A stretch of 64,000 nucleotides of DNA, taken from assembly GCA_036365145.1 (NCBI GenBank), contig JAEOAD010000029.1, positions 19,267,001-19,331,000 on the forward strand. The letters run 5' to 3'. Shown piece by piece: positions 46,513-57,865 of this stretch. Under the pieces are notes generated by a model. It was not told where the DNA came from. It ran no database searches and worked only from the letters and a program-made list of their open reading frames with translations. The position numbers and the translations under genes were made by a program. Each line of letters starts with the position of its first letter. Within the stretch, counting starts at the first letter, position 1. Source of the stretch: Orientallactaga sibirica (taxonomy: Eukaryota > Chordata > Mammalia > Rodentia > Dipodidae).

Positions 46513-46824
46513 GGGCTGGCTTAGCGGTTAAGGCACCTGCTTGTTAAGCCTAAGAAAGCTGGTTCCAATCTCCAGGGGTTCCAATCTCCAGTGGTTACAA
46601 TCTCCAGGTCCCACTTTTAGCCACTCGCAAAGTGACACAAGGGCGCAATGCCGCACTTGACCACAAGGGGGCAAAACATCTGGATTTCATTCACAGCAGC
46701 TGAGAAACTGCTGGTGCGCCCATCTGTCTCCCTCTCCCTCTCTGTCTATCTCTCTCTGTGTCTCTCTCCAAAAATAATAAATAAATAAATAAATAATAAA
46801 ATAAATATTTTTTTAAAAAAAGTT
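46513..46824 (+). repeat. B2-superfamily SINE, type II, with triplicated B-box block
   Basis: Head 'gggctggcttagcggttaag', body 'caaagtgacacaagggcgca' and 'caccacttg'-like region, CT tract, (AAAT)n tail. Duplication atgtgggaa at 46504-46512 and 46825-46833. The block ggttccaatctccag is present about three times in tandem (about 46561-46608), where other copies have one. Confidence 0.95.
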
Positions 46825-46929
46825 ATGTGGGAAAAAATCATGTCACTCATTTTATGGGAAAATCCACTAACACATTTTGACATTCGTTTTATATTTTTTC
46901 CTTATAGATAATTTTCATGCAGCTTTCTT

Positions 46930-47095
46930 GTAATGGTTAATCTTCATTGTCAAGTCAACTAGATTTAGAATTACATAGGAGACAAACCTCTGGCATGTCT
47001 GTGAGTGACTTTCTAAATTAGGTTAACTGACATGGGAAGACTCATCCTAAATGTACATAGCACCGTTCCATAGCTGGAGTCTCAACACCTAATAA
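46930..47095 (+). repeat. LTR-like dispersed rodent repeat, 5' half
   Basis: 'atggttaatcttcattgtca', 'gagacaaacctctggcatgt' and 'gcaccgttccatagctggag' are the 5' part of the same family as 50,742-51,118. The 3' half is missing. Class uncertain. Confidence 0.6.
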
Positions 47096-47433
47096 AAGTG
47101 TGTTTTATAGAAGGATCCACTCAAAAATATTCATTTTTTTTCATTATTAATATCTATGATTCATTCTCTAATGAATTAAACCAGTCAAATTTCTCCACTT
47201 TTTACTGGTTTCTTTTAGTTATTAATAAGAACCAGGTCTGTTGGCTGGCTTCTGAACTTCCAGGTTCTGGTAAGCCTTCCCTAGTCTCAGCCCAGCTGGA
47301 GCTTTCTGCACTTTCTTCACTTAGGTCTTCTCTTAAAGTATTGCTAAACCTTAACAAAAAAGAACCAGACTGACAGTCAATGTATAGATTTTGCCACATT
47401 AACATATTTTCTTCATTAATAAGCCATGGCTTG

Positions 47434-47733
47434 TGTGGTGGTTTAAATTGTATGTCCCCCATAAACTCCACTGCTGATAGTAATTTGAGAGATAGATACT
47501 TGCTAGATGAGGCATGTTACCAGGTGTGGGCTACCTCCCCCTTCCCAGCTTACTCTCTTGCTGCTGTTTTTTACCTACTATGGCAAGGGGGTGATACCCA
47601 CCTTAGTTCTACCAACTTTTCTGTGCCATCATGAAGCTTCCCTTTAAGACTGCAAGCACAAATAAATCCTTTCCTCCCATTATCTGATTTTGATCAAGTG
47701 TTTTATTCCAGGAGCACAAGAGGAACTACAACA
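47434..47733 (+). repeat. MaLR-like 5' LTR
   Basis: TG...CA ends ('tgtggtggtttaaattgtat' to 'aactacaaca'), with a polyadenylation-type 'gcacaaataaatcctttcct' near its 3' end. Pairs with the LTR at 49,200-49,518 in the same orientation. Open frames here are non-coding. Confidence 0.8.
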
Positions 47734-47799
47734 GAAAACTGTAAAAGAAGAGTAGGTTCATTGCTATTAGAGATCTGAATGTGTAACTTTTCTCTTTTT

Positions 47800-48009
47800 T
47801 ATGAGAGAGAGAGAGGGCGGGGAAAGAGAGAATTGGCACACCATGGCCTCTAGCCACTGCAACTGAACTCCAGATGTGTGTGCCACTTTGTGTGCATATG
47901 CGGCCTTGCATACATGTATCACCTGGGGGTCTGGCTTACATGAGACCTGGAGAGTCTAACATGGGTCATTAGACAAGTGCGTTAACCATTAAGCAATTGC
48001 TCCAGGCTA
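47800..48009 (-). repeat. B2-superfamily SINE in MaLR
   Basis: Antisense: GA tract, 'ttggcacaccatggcctcta', 'actgaactccagatgtgtgt', reversed head 'taagcaattgctccaggc'. Diverged and partly of type II character. Confidence 0.85.
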
Positions 48010-48047
48010 CTTTTATCTGCTGCAATGGATTAAAAGTAAGAATGTAG

Positions 48048-48207
48048 CGAGGTGTGGTGGCACATGCTTTTAATCCCAGGCAATGGTGGGAGGATCACTG
48101 TGTATTTGAGCCACACTGGCACTATCTACTGAAGTCCAGCTCAGCCTTGGCTAGAGTACCACCCTACCTTGAAAAACAAAACAGAACAAAAAATAATAAT
48201 AAAAGAG
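48048..48207 (+). repeat. B1 SINE in MaLR
   Basis: 'cgaggtgtggtggcacatgc', 'tttaatcccaggcaatggtg' and 'gtccagctcagccttggcta', with small deletions. Duplication aagaatgtag at 48038-48047 and 48208-48217. Confidence 0.92.
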
Positions 48208-49199
48208 AAGAATGTAGAAATATTTGAAATCTTGGACAAAGAGATGTCTTTCAGTGCTGTAAGTAGAACTTCATGAATTGTTTAAATATGAATTTAAAAG
48301 CCTAAATACAGTAATAACTATGGAATATCCAGATTGTGGTAGATAGAGTTTGTATGAGGGGCTGGCTATGTTCTACCCATATCCTAAGAATTTTGGCAAT
48401 GATCAATTTAAAAGCAAAGGCAGAACACAGAGCAGAAGGATGTAGCTCAGAAAGAAATGAAGGTTTTGGGCAGAAGACTGCAGCCTGTTTCAGCTGCACT
48501 TGTGAGATTACTTCCGATAAGATTTGGCCAGCTGCTCTGCATTGGAACAGTAGGAAGAATGGTAAAGTAGTTCTCCTGCTCTTCAAAGATATTTCTGTTC
48601 CCCTCTGGATTAATAAATTTGATTGCCTACCTGGCATTATGGAAGTATAACAAATTTGGATTTGCAATGCAGTATTTTGCAAATGACTGGGTGATGTGAG
48701 CCATGGTTTTTGGTATCTCTGCATGGAGACACAGTTGATCTATAACATGAAACATGGGGTTAAATCAGAGACAGGATTTTGGAGATGCCAGGAATATGGA
48801 AGTCCACTAAGGAGAACTGTTGGCTTGGGGTGAAGTTTTCCCCAGACTGTGTACAGTTCAACTGGAAAGGCATAACTGGAACTCCAGAAACTTTATCACA
48901 GATTCTAAGTCAGACTCAGAGCTATAGGATTTGATGATTTCTTTGTTTATTTTAAATCTTGTATTGATTGAATGTTTGTTTGTTATACTTAGTGCCACCT
49001 TTTGTAGTGTGGTTATTTATTCTGTGCAATCACGTGCATCTAACTTGGGATTTGGTTTTACAAACTCATTGTTAAGAGACTTTAGACTTTGGTGATATTT
49101 GAACAGTGTTGGGATTGGTGAAAAACTATGCATACTTTGAAGTTGGACTCAATGCAATTTTACATCTTGAGCTGATCTATGGGGGCTAGTGAAATAACA

Positions 49200-49518
49200 T
49201 GGTAAATTGAATCAGATATCCTCCATAAACTCATGTTCTCTAAATGTTTGGTCTTCAGCTGGTGGCAGTTTGGGACAATTATTCAGGACATGTTTACAAT
49301 GTTGTAGTCACCTTCACCATGCCATAGTTCAGTTCATTCTTCTGTGGCTCTTTTCCACTTGCTCGGGCAAGGAGGTGATGTCCACCCTCTGCTCTACCAT
49401 CTTTTCCCTGCCTTCATGAAGCTTCCCCTCAAGACCATAAGCCAAATTAAATCCATTGTTCACATATGCTGTTTTTGGTCAGGCGTTTCCTCCCAGAAAT
49501 GTGAGGGAAATTATAACA
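49200..49518 (+). repeat. MaLR-like 3' LTR
   Basis: Shares 'ataaactc', 'aaggaggtgatgtccaccct', 'catgaagcttcccctcaaga' with the 5' LTR and ends 'aaattataaca'. It is considerably diverged from its partner, so the provirus is old. Confidence 0.8.
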
Positions 49519-49825
49519 TCTGGTTTTGAATTTTATATAACAGATAAACAATTCATCCTAATCTTTGTGATTTCATTGCATAAACTGTGGTAACTGAGTA
49601 TCATAAGCAGAAGTAAATAATTTTTAAAACACAATATTTATCTAGTATTAAATCTCACATTCATGTTAATTGTCTCATTTGTTATTTTTAAATCAATAAG
49701 ATTCACAGGTGTCCTGAATTATCACCATAATCTGCCAGGTTGCATCTTCTGTTTGCTAGTAAACTATAATGTCTTTCTTCTTACACTCATGGTTAAAATG
49801 AAATGCTGATAAATTATTCAAAGTT

Positions 49826-49895
49826 TTAAAAATTTATTTATTTATTTCCAAGGAGAGAGAGAGAGAGTGAGAGAGGGAGAATGAGAATGGACACA
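49826..49895 (-). repeat. B2-superfamily SINE 3' fragment
   Basis: TTTATTTATT, then (GA)n and 'agaatggacacaccaagg', the 3' third of an antisense B2-like SINE; the head is missing. Confidence 0.65.
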
Positions 49896-49964
49896 CCAAG
49901 GACAATTCAGAGGATTTTAATGAGAGAAATCCATTTTACATGTTTTTGACTGAAAGTAAAAAGC

Positions 49965-50190
49965 TGTGCTAGGGTATTGCTCAGTGGCAAATGTCTGTCT
50001 ACTATGCATGAGACCCTGAGTTTATACCCATCTCTGAAAGAAAATGTGCTAGAATATTCATTCAGACCTGGGCATTCTGCCACACACATTATCAGCATTA
50101 GGGAAGCAGAGGCTATAGGATTGCAAATTTGAAGTCAGCCTAATGTCCAAGCAAAATCATAAACAAATAACCCCAACAAAAAAATTAACA
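49965..50190 (+). repeat. ID / ID-B1 type SINE
   Basis: 'gtgctagggtattgctcagt' and 'ctactatgcatgagaccctg' match an ID head with tRNA-like boxes. It is followed by B1-like 'agcattagggaagcagaggc' and an A-rich end with AAC units. Confidence 0.7.
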
Positions 50191-50311
50191 AGCAAATTTG
50201 TATTATCTTGTCTTCCACAGGGAAAGTTTTAAATCAACTTTTAAGCGGAATGCTCTGAAACACTGTCCAAGTTATACTACTTCTTTTTTGTCTGAATAGT
50301 TTTTTTTTTTT

Positions 50312-50510
50312 CAACTTTTAATGCAGTTGAAATGTGTAGCATACAATTTCAGATCACTTAGATGAACCTCCAAACCAGATACAGTTGTGAAAGAAGGGAT
50401 TAAATGAAGCTTACAGATCCAGGGGCAGTTCCATAATGGCAGAAGAAGCTGGCCTGTTTTTACAGGCCTAAGCAGAGAAAGGAAAGTCCAAAAAACCTGG
50501 TCTTTGTTTT
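50312..50510 (-). repeat. MaLR-like LTR fragment
   Basis: The reverse strand gives 'ccattatggaactgcccctg', 'gatctgtaagcttcatttaa', 'ctgtatctggtttggaggtt', the same order as the 3' part of the LTR at 52,954-53,329, but opposite in orientation. Confidence 0.75.
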
Positions 50511-50741
50511 TAGTTCTTTAAACTCAACCTATTTAACCTTCATTGCAGATATATCAATGATTATGTTTTACTTTTAAAATGGTACAATTTGGTGCATACA
50601 CTTTTTTAGTATGTGTGCCTTATTTGTGATTAAAAAGTGAGTCAAAAAATTAATAGTATTGCAAACTTCAAACAATTTACCGAAACCCAAGAGAGACAAA
50701 AATACAGATTTTAAAGAAAAAAAAAAAGTTTTAAATTAGTC

Positions 50742-51118
50742 ATTGTGATGGCTTGTCTAAATTTTCAACTTGACTGGGTAAAAAAACCTATCATAGAAAT
50801 GCATGAATGGGTGTGTCTACAAGGTTGTTTCCAGAAGGTTCACTGAGCAAGGAGGACCATTCTGAATGTAGAAAGCACCATCCTTGGGCTAGGGTCTTAC
50901 CATGAACAAAATAGAGAAGGGAAGTGCAACACCAGAATTATTCCTTGTCTTCTTCCTAACTGTGGATGCCCTGTAACCACCAGATCCCTGCTTTCTCTAC
51001 CATGAATTATCATGGAGCTGGACTGTACTTTGAAAATGTGAGCCAAAATAAATCCTTCCTTTCTGAAATTGCTTTTGTATGATATTTTGTCACAGCAATA
51101 ATAAAAGTAAATTACACA
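50742..51118 (+). repeat. LTR-like dispersed rodent repeat, full length
   Basis: 'tgtgatggcttgtctaaatt' to 'aaaagtaaattacaca', with 'gagccaaaataaatccttcc' near the end. Same family as 46,930-47,095 and 20,193-20,410. TG...CA ends and the polyadenylation-like motif suggest an LTR; a non-autonomous DNA element is the alternative. Confidence 0.65.
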
Positions 51119-51325
51119 GTAGTTCTAGAAAAAAAAAATAAATGACTATGTATAGCCATATATTTCAAACAAGAAGAGTGGAAAGTGTGTGCATGTGTGT
51201 GATATGAATTATTATTTTCTGCTAAAAATTTTATCGTTTGCTATGAATTTCCATTTATTTTTCATGTTGCAAAGGTAAACAAAATGAGATGATGAATAGA
51301 ATTTTATTTTGAAATATATAAACAT

Positions 51326-51645
51326 TGCTAGGGAGATAGGTCAGTTGGTAACGTGCTTGCCATATAAGCATGGGGATGTAAGTTGGATCCCAGAACCTAT
51401 GCAAAATGCTGGTGTGGTAGTATGCACCTGGTATCCCAGTGTTCTGGATGTGTAGCTATGAGAACCTATGTGACATATTGTCCAGCTAGTCTAAGCTAAT
51501 TGGTGAGCACCAGGGCAATGAAATATTCTTTCTTAAAGGATGTTCAAGGCATTTCTTAAACACCTAAGGTTGACCTTTGGCCCAACTCCCTACTCCCCAC
51601 TTGAACAAATGTTTGTTTTCACACATATGAAGACACACAAAAGAT
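51326..51645 (+). repeat. B4 / ID-B1 composite SINE, sense
   Basis: 'gctagggagataggtcagtt', 'taagttggatcccagaacct', B1-like 'tggtatcccagtgttctgga' and 'aaggttgacctttggcccaa' in order. Confidence 0.8.
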
Positions 51646-51889
51646 TTTGTTCACTCACCTTTTAATCACAAACAAGTCCTCATACTAAAAAGTGTATGCA
51701 CCAAATTGTACTATTTTAAAAATAAAACATAAACACTAGTATATCTGCAATGAAGGTCAAAATAAATATATTGGCTTAAACCCCAATGTCCCCCAAACTC
51801 CTCTCAAACAGTAATTGTAGTTAATCTAATATACTAGTACTATACCATTTATAATATATATAGAAAAATATTTGACAGCCAAAGTGTAT

Positions 51890-51952
51890 CTTTAAATGAT
51901 ATAAATATCATTTAAATGATATAAATCTTTTAAATGATATAAATATGATTTA
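51890..51952. repeat. Short tandem repeat, unit about 18 bp
   Basis: About three copies of tttaaatgatataaat with small variations, AT-only and partly palindromic. Confidence 0.8.
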
Positions 51953-52953
51953 GATGTGATTCAGTCAATATGAATCAAATTATAGAACATAGTTTTATGT
52001 GTATGATATATTATACTTCACAGCATGCTTTTGAGAATCATACACATAATTGTCTGTCATTGTGACTATTATATTGTTGCATAATAAGCTCTTGCATGAT
52101 TATGCCACATTATTTTTATTGACTGTTGATGAATATTGGGATCTGTCTAGCTTATAACATTAATGAACTATGCTGGCAAAATAGTGCTGTACATGTCTTT
52201 GGAGAAAGCTTGTCTATTAATGAAGCTAAAAATCATATTCAAGTTCTGCCTTGTTTTATCTAAGTATGATGACAATGAGGGCATTTCTCTGTTGCTTACC
52301 CTCATTACAAAAGGAAAATATTTTTCTGTACTTAATCTAGGTCAAAAGTCACCAACCATTAGAAGCTATTCTTTCCATGAAATTGTGCTATTAATTGCCT
52401 TGCTGGTGTCTGTAAGATTTCCTCACTGTTTCTTCTGAAACTAAATTGGGAATTTGAGCTCTTACATTGAGAAAACTCACTGTGATTTGTCTGCTTCATG
52501 GGATTGTAATTTTGTTACCATTATCCAGTTTCACCAATTTAAAATTCTTCATTGGTGTCCCTGCTAGTGTTTTGAGGTTACTGAAAGTTTGATATACAAG
52601 AATGTGTGGGTGGGGGTGCATTCTTTCAGTAGTTATTCAGACAATAGACAATATAAATAATTTTACTGGAATAGTCATGCTGAAGAAATAAGGACAGGAA
52701 AGCACAGACTGCAGAAGTATCCAGTGAAGATGCCAGTGCTTTGGAAATGTGTTTCTGAGCTTCTTAATTACCACACTTAATGAGCTCAGGAGTTCATGGT
52801 GAGCATTCAAAAACCACTATGTCAACTTAAAAATATCCAACATGTTTATAGATTTAGGGTTCACCCATTCTAAAGAAGCAGATCACCTAATGCATGGTTT
52901 ATGTTATTGCTGAAAATCTCTCACAATTAGGCTCTTGTGTATGACTTATGGAC
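51953..52953. other. Unclassified sequence
   Basis: The open frame at 52163-52438 (91 codons) has no recognisable domain. Nothing else recognised. Confidence 0.4.
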
Positions 52954-53329
52954 TGTGGTATTTTAAATGAATGCCCTCAAATAGGCTGAGGAGTTTATTA
53001 AAGCTTGTAACTTGTATCTTCAGCCCTGGATGGAGGTGGTGTCACTGTAGGCAAATCCTGGGGACCACCTCTAAGGTGTTATTGGAGGCATATCTGTATT
53101 CCAGAATAAAGGTTTGCAGGGTGCTTGAGGTCTGCATTATGTTCACAGACATGCTTGCTTCTGGTTCTGCTGGTAGTCTTTCTGTCCATGTGGAATTGGT
53201 AAAAGATACTAGTTTCTTCCACCATTATGGAAATTACCCTGGATCTGTAAGTATCAAATAAATTCCCTTCCTCCCATAACTGTATCTGGTCTGGAGGTTC
53301 ATCCCAGTAATGTGAAGCTGACTATGACA
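52954..53329 (+). repeat. MaLR-like 5' LTR of a compound element
   Basis: TG...CA ends ('tgtggtattttaaatgaatg' to 'agctgactatgaca'), with 'ctggatctgtaagtatcaaa' and 'taaattcccttcctcccata' near the 3' end. Pairs with 55,046-55,386. Confidence 0.82.
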
Positions 53330-55045
53330 AAAAATGGTACTGGAGATTGGTTTGTTGTTACATGGTGAATGCGACCATGTGAATTTTGGTCTTTTGTAAC
53401 TTTTGTTCTGAAGGAATAGAGATGTACTTTGTATTTAAACTGGAGACACCTTTCAGAATGCTTAGCCAAGATTTATGAACTATTCTTGTGAGAATTTTAA
53501 ACTAGTAAGTGCAGAAAGAATTGTATTTGGAGGTTTTGCTAATGAACTTTAAAAAGGATAGAAAGACTGCAGAGAACTTTGTTTGAAACGGGCTATTGGC
53601 ATAAGGGCTTGCTGCATTCTGCTGCTCATGCCCAGACAGTTTGATCAAGGTTAAATTTGTAATGGACTGTTGTGCTTGGCTGAAGATATGGAACTTCCCT
53701 GGATGTATAAGCTTCTGTTCCTCCCATAAACTATGCCTGGCTTAGAAGTTCATCCTAGCAACATGAAGCTATCAATTACATAAATTGGTGCTGATATTGG
53801 GGTTGGTACCAGGAGTGGGGTATGATGAATCTGACTATGTGGATTTTTGTATTTTGGAACTTTTATTTTGGAGTAATTGGCATGGACTTGGTACTTGCAA
53901 CTGAAGATGTCTTCCAGAATGGTAAGTCATGTTTTATGGACTATACTGGCTAGTGTTTGAAAATGCTAAGTGCAGAGAGAATTGTATTTAGAGACTTTGC
54001 TTATGAACTTTCTAAGGCAAAGGAAAAAATGGCAGAGATCTCTGTTGGAACTGAGCTACTGTCGTAAGAGCTGTTTGCATTCTGCTGCCCATGTCCACGG
54101 AGTTTGATCAAGGTTAAATTTGTAATGGACTAATGTGCTTGGCTAAAGACTTAGAACTGAGAAACTTAAGACTTTAAGTAGGAAACATTCAGACAAGTTT
54201 GAAATTTTTAGGCACAGAGATTGGTTTACAGCTCTGAAGCTGTTATTGTCAAATATATTAGCAATTGTAATGAAGATGGTCCAACTACTTCACATTGAAA
54301 CAATGGAAATGATGTCTGAGATGAATTCACTCCAGAAAGACTGAATGGTAGAAATGCAACCTCTTTCAAAAGGAAGTAACCACCTCTCCAATATTTATTT
54401 CCTTGAATATTTGTGGCTGTATCCTGCTTAGCTGGTATTAGTTTAAGAAGCATGAAAAATGCATGGAGTTAGTCATGAAGAGCACACAGTTCCAGGAACC
54501 ATGACTGAGATGTAGCATGAGGCAGGGCATGATGATGCTCATAAATGAGGCCAGTGGAGCCATTGGAAGGTGGACTGTGGTTTTCATGGAGACACAAAGA
54601 TTTTTTTTTTTTTTTGATACAGTATGACTGTGCAAGGACTACCATGGAGCACTGCTGACTCAGGCTGGAAATTTTCTCTGGCTACTCAGCCCAGCTGGAG
54701 GGGCAAAACTGGAAAATACAAAGTTTCATATCTGGTCACTGGTTATGGATATGGAACTTGAACTGTAATGTTTGCCTAATGGTTGTTGATTTTGTATTGA
54801 TCCAGTCTCTCCTTGTTATGCCTTATAGCAATGGAAATGTTTACTCTGTGCCGTTATATGTTGAAAGTATATATCTTGTTCTGATTTTATAGGACTCACA
54901 GGTAAGAGTCAATCATAAGTCTCAGATGAGACTTGGGACTTTGGAACTATCTTAAGGTTATAACAAGTATGGGTACCTTTGAAGCTGAACTGAATACAAT
55001 TTACATTGTGAGATGGTTATGAATCTATTGTGGGCCAGCGTGGAA
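53330..55045 (+). mobile_element. MaLR-like internal region, tandemly duplicated
   Basis: Two copies of the first internal segment: 53,330-53,685 and about 53,786-54,150. Matching blocks include 'gtgcagaaagaattgtattt' versus 'gtgcagagagaattgtattt' and, in both, 'gtttgatcaaggttaaattt'. Between them lies a partial LTR 3' end (53,686-53,785). A primer-binding-site-like 'ttggtaccaggagtgggg' follows the partial LTR at about 53,800-53,820. The remaining internal sequence runs to the 3' LTR. No protein is encoded. Confidence 0.8.
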
Positions 55046-55386
55046 TGTAGTATTTTTATTGGCTATCTCTCCGTATATTTAGGAGTTTACTAGAAGATGC
55101 CACTGCACTGTGATGGGATCATGAGGTCTAGCCCTGAAGTGTCCCTGGGGGTGGATCTGAATTCCAGCCTAACGGTATGTAATAGGTCTGCATAAGGTTC
55201 CTGTAATGTGCTTGTCTATTCTGCTGCTGGTGGTCTTTCTGTCTGCTTGGATTTGATAAATGGGGCCAGCTTATTTTGTCATTATGGAATTTACCCTGGA
55301 TCTGTAAGTTTCAAATAAATCCCTTCCTCCTATAAACTGTGCCTTGTTTGGAAGTTCATCCCAGCAATGTGAAGCTGACTATGACA
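55046..55386 (+). repeat. MaLR-like 3' LTR of the compound element
   Basis: 'tgtagtatttttattggcta' to 'gtgaagctgactatgaca', with 'gatctgtaagtttcaaataa'. Same end as the 5' LTR, but the first half is strongly diverged. Confidence 0.82.
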
Positions 55387-56850
55387 TAAACTAATAATTT
55401 ATTCACAATTTTCTGTTATTTCTTTCCTTCTGTGCAGTTGAGGAACCACCGAGTTTTCCTATGTAAGGAAACTAGAGACCAACAATTCCCCTGAACATGA
55501 ATCACTGTTCTGGCACTTATGCTGGCTGCTGATTCCTGGATATTTGGACTAAAGATAGAATAGTATCTTCTGGGGTCAGTGTTTTCAAAAGTGACAGCAC
55601 TTATCTTGGGCCTGTTGTCAACATGAATCTGAAAGTCTTTCCTGAAATTTATATCTACACAGCATGTTTCCAAATCTTGTAAAGATTGTGCAAAAAAATC
55701 AAGTCTCCTGTATTAAAGTGCTTTAGAGTTAACACGCTAAAATTATTTCTTAAATACTGACTTAAAAATAGACAGTATTGGAAGTAGTTGAAGACAACAA
55801 ACCCTTATGGATAAATCTAAAATTGCTATCTCATCTGACACAGTTTGTAGGGAGTAAGGACTTTTTCCAATGAGAATATAAAATCATTATAAACACTAGG
55901 ATGGAACATAAAATGTAGAAATGTAGAAATATTGAAGCAGATTTATCTTATGTGACAGCCTCATGCACCATGGCATATAGAAAGACGAATCATTTAACAT
56001 ATCTCCCCCGATAATCTGCTGTGAGGATCTCATTCTGGACTCCCCTTAGCTCCTCCAATTCCTTGTAATCTTTGCCAAATGAATTCTGATAAGTCAAAGA
56101 GCACATTGGAGAAGACAGGGAGTGTTTTACTCCCAAACATAAGGGTGAACAATGAGCAAAGGGACCACTGTGCTTACATATATGTCTAAAGTCTGACACA
56201 TGCAGTTTTCTTGAAGCATGTTTTTTTTTTTTTTGGGGGGGGGTCCAGGCAATTGACAGGACAATTAGATTATTTCTTAAGGTAGAAGACTAACACATAC
56301 ACCTATTCTTACAAAAATGATAGCAACAATAGCATCCATTGGGAAGTTTAGGAAAGCATATTTACCAGTGCCATAGGAAAAAAGAATCAAATCCCATTTT
56401 TAATGAAAAATAATTTAATAGATAAGAATAAAATGCATTACAGAAAGTAAAGGTAAATCTGTGAAGACAACAATGTTTTAACAGGAGGGCATAATTATTC
56501 CCTAAAGTAGAGAACTATAGGGACATCCTAGTGACCCCATATACCTTAGGAAAAAATGTTTTTCTACCTCTTCCCAGTAGGGCAAAACTCCTTCCTATGG
56601 GTTTTATGTAGCCAGCTATATCCAGGTGGAATGAGAGTTTAAAAAGCCCAGCTGAGTTTGGTATTGGACACTAGCAGAGTGAGGCCCCAAAAAAACAATA
56701 TTTACCATCTCAAGTACAAATACTGAAATCACATGATGTTGAGGTCCCAATCTAAAGTTATATAATAGGCCATGTTTAAATCAGGGTTAGGGTTTATGCC
56801 ATTCTTACCCTGGGTATAGGTTCTTCCTTCTGCTCAGTCTGCATAGATTA
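55387..56850. other. Unclassified sequence
   Basis: An 85-codon minus-strand frame at 55416-55673 has no stop but matches no family I know. A T/G homopolymer tract lies at 56220-56247. No repeat recognised. Confidence 0.35.
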
Positions 56851-56866
56851 AAAGAACAACCTATAG

Positions 56867-57849
56867 TAGAATTAATATGTGAACATGAACATTAAGTGTA
56901 GTGTCCCCAGGGCAGCTTGGTGGGAATAATATATACATTTAGTCAGACAAGAGCAGGCTTTATACCCCTAAGGCTCATGACCTCACCTGCCATAGAATTT
57001 GCTTAGGTTTTTCAGTACCAGGTATGCATTCCCTCCCGAAGAGAGGGCCTTCAGTCCAATTATGGAGCAGATGGTTACCCCAAGAGTAGACATGCCACTA
57101 TTGCACCTGTTCAGTCATTGGGCCTGTATGGCCAAACTTGAATATTCAGTGTCCACTGTTTTCACTGCTGATGACTTCTGACTTCCATACGGCTGCATGT
57201 AGTGCAGCTTTTTCCAGCTTTCAGAAGGTTTTCTGCTCAGCACCAGCTTGCTTTCTCAGTGACCTTGCCTCTCAGGCAAGAGATGTATTCAGCAATAGGG
57301 TCTTATTATCTGTTTCTCAAGGGAAACCAAGGGCTTTGGCAAAAGCCTTTAATGTTTTGGAGGCTACCCGGACCTCCTTGGCCAACAACTCACTGGAAGG
57401 TACTCTCACTTCTGGTTAGAGAAGCTTCTCTTTTCAGATGGCGATGACCACTGGGAAGACCCAAAAGGCAACATAGTGCTGAGAAGAAGGGATTGAGGTG
57501 AGCACAGCACTGAAACACCTCTGTCACACCCTCCAATGCTCAGGGACCATTTCGGAAGAGGGGCGGATAGAATGGAAGAGCCAAAGGAAGGGTATGACTT
57601 TTTACAATGCAACTGCCCAGACAGAAATTGGCCCCAATATCCATGACCTTGCAGTGCCTTGCCATATCAACCCAAGACCCTCAAAATAGAAGAAAAAGAT
57701 GATGACATCAAATCAAAAGAGAGACTAATGGAGAGAGGGAGGGGATATGATGGAGATTGGAGTTCTAAAGTGGAATGGGGGGAGGGAAATATCATTTGGT
57801 TTTTGTATGTAAGTATAGAAGGTGTCAATAAAAAATAATAATAATAAAA
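56867..57849 (+). mobile_element. 5'-truncated LINE-1 3' end, 983 bp
   Basis: A perfect 16-bp target-site duplication (aaagaacaacctatag) flanks the insert at 56851-56866 and 57850-57865, and it ends 'gtcaataaaaaataataata'. Inside are rodent LINE-1 3' UTR blocks 'ctccaatgctcagggaccat' and a GAAGAGGGGCGG block, followed by a G-rich stretch. The insert contains no coding region; its several open frames are chance frames. Confidence 0.88.
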
Positions 57850-57865
57850 AAAGAACAACCTATAG

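Larger units (their letters stand above)
47734..49199 (+). mobile_element. MaLR-like internal region with nested SINEs
   Basis: Non-coding internal part of a MaLR-type retrotransposon. Its end ('gttggactcaatgcaatttt', 'catcttgagctgatctatgg') parallels the internal end before the 55,046 LTR ('gctgaactgaatacaattta', 'cattgtgagatggttatgaa'). MaLRs carry no protein genes and depended on other elements. SINEs at 47,800-48,009 and 48,048-48,207 interrupt it. The open frames at 48302-48724 (minus) and 48336-48650 (plus) show no gag or pol similarity. Confidence 0.75.

Noticed and set aside
48302..48724. 140-codon minus-strand open frame
   Set aside because: Antisense to a MaLR-like internal region; MaLRs have no coding capacity and the frame matches no retroviral protein.
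56999..57689. Several overlapping plus-strand open frames as a small gene
   Set aside because: They lie within a LINE-1 3' UTR insertion bounded by a target-site duplication.
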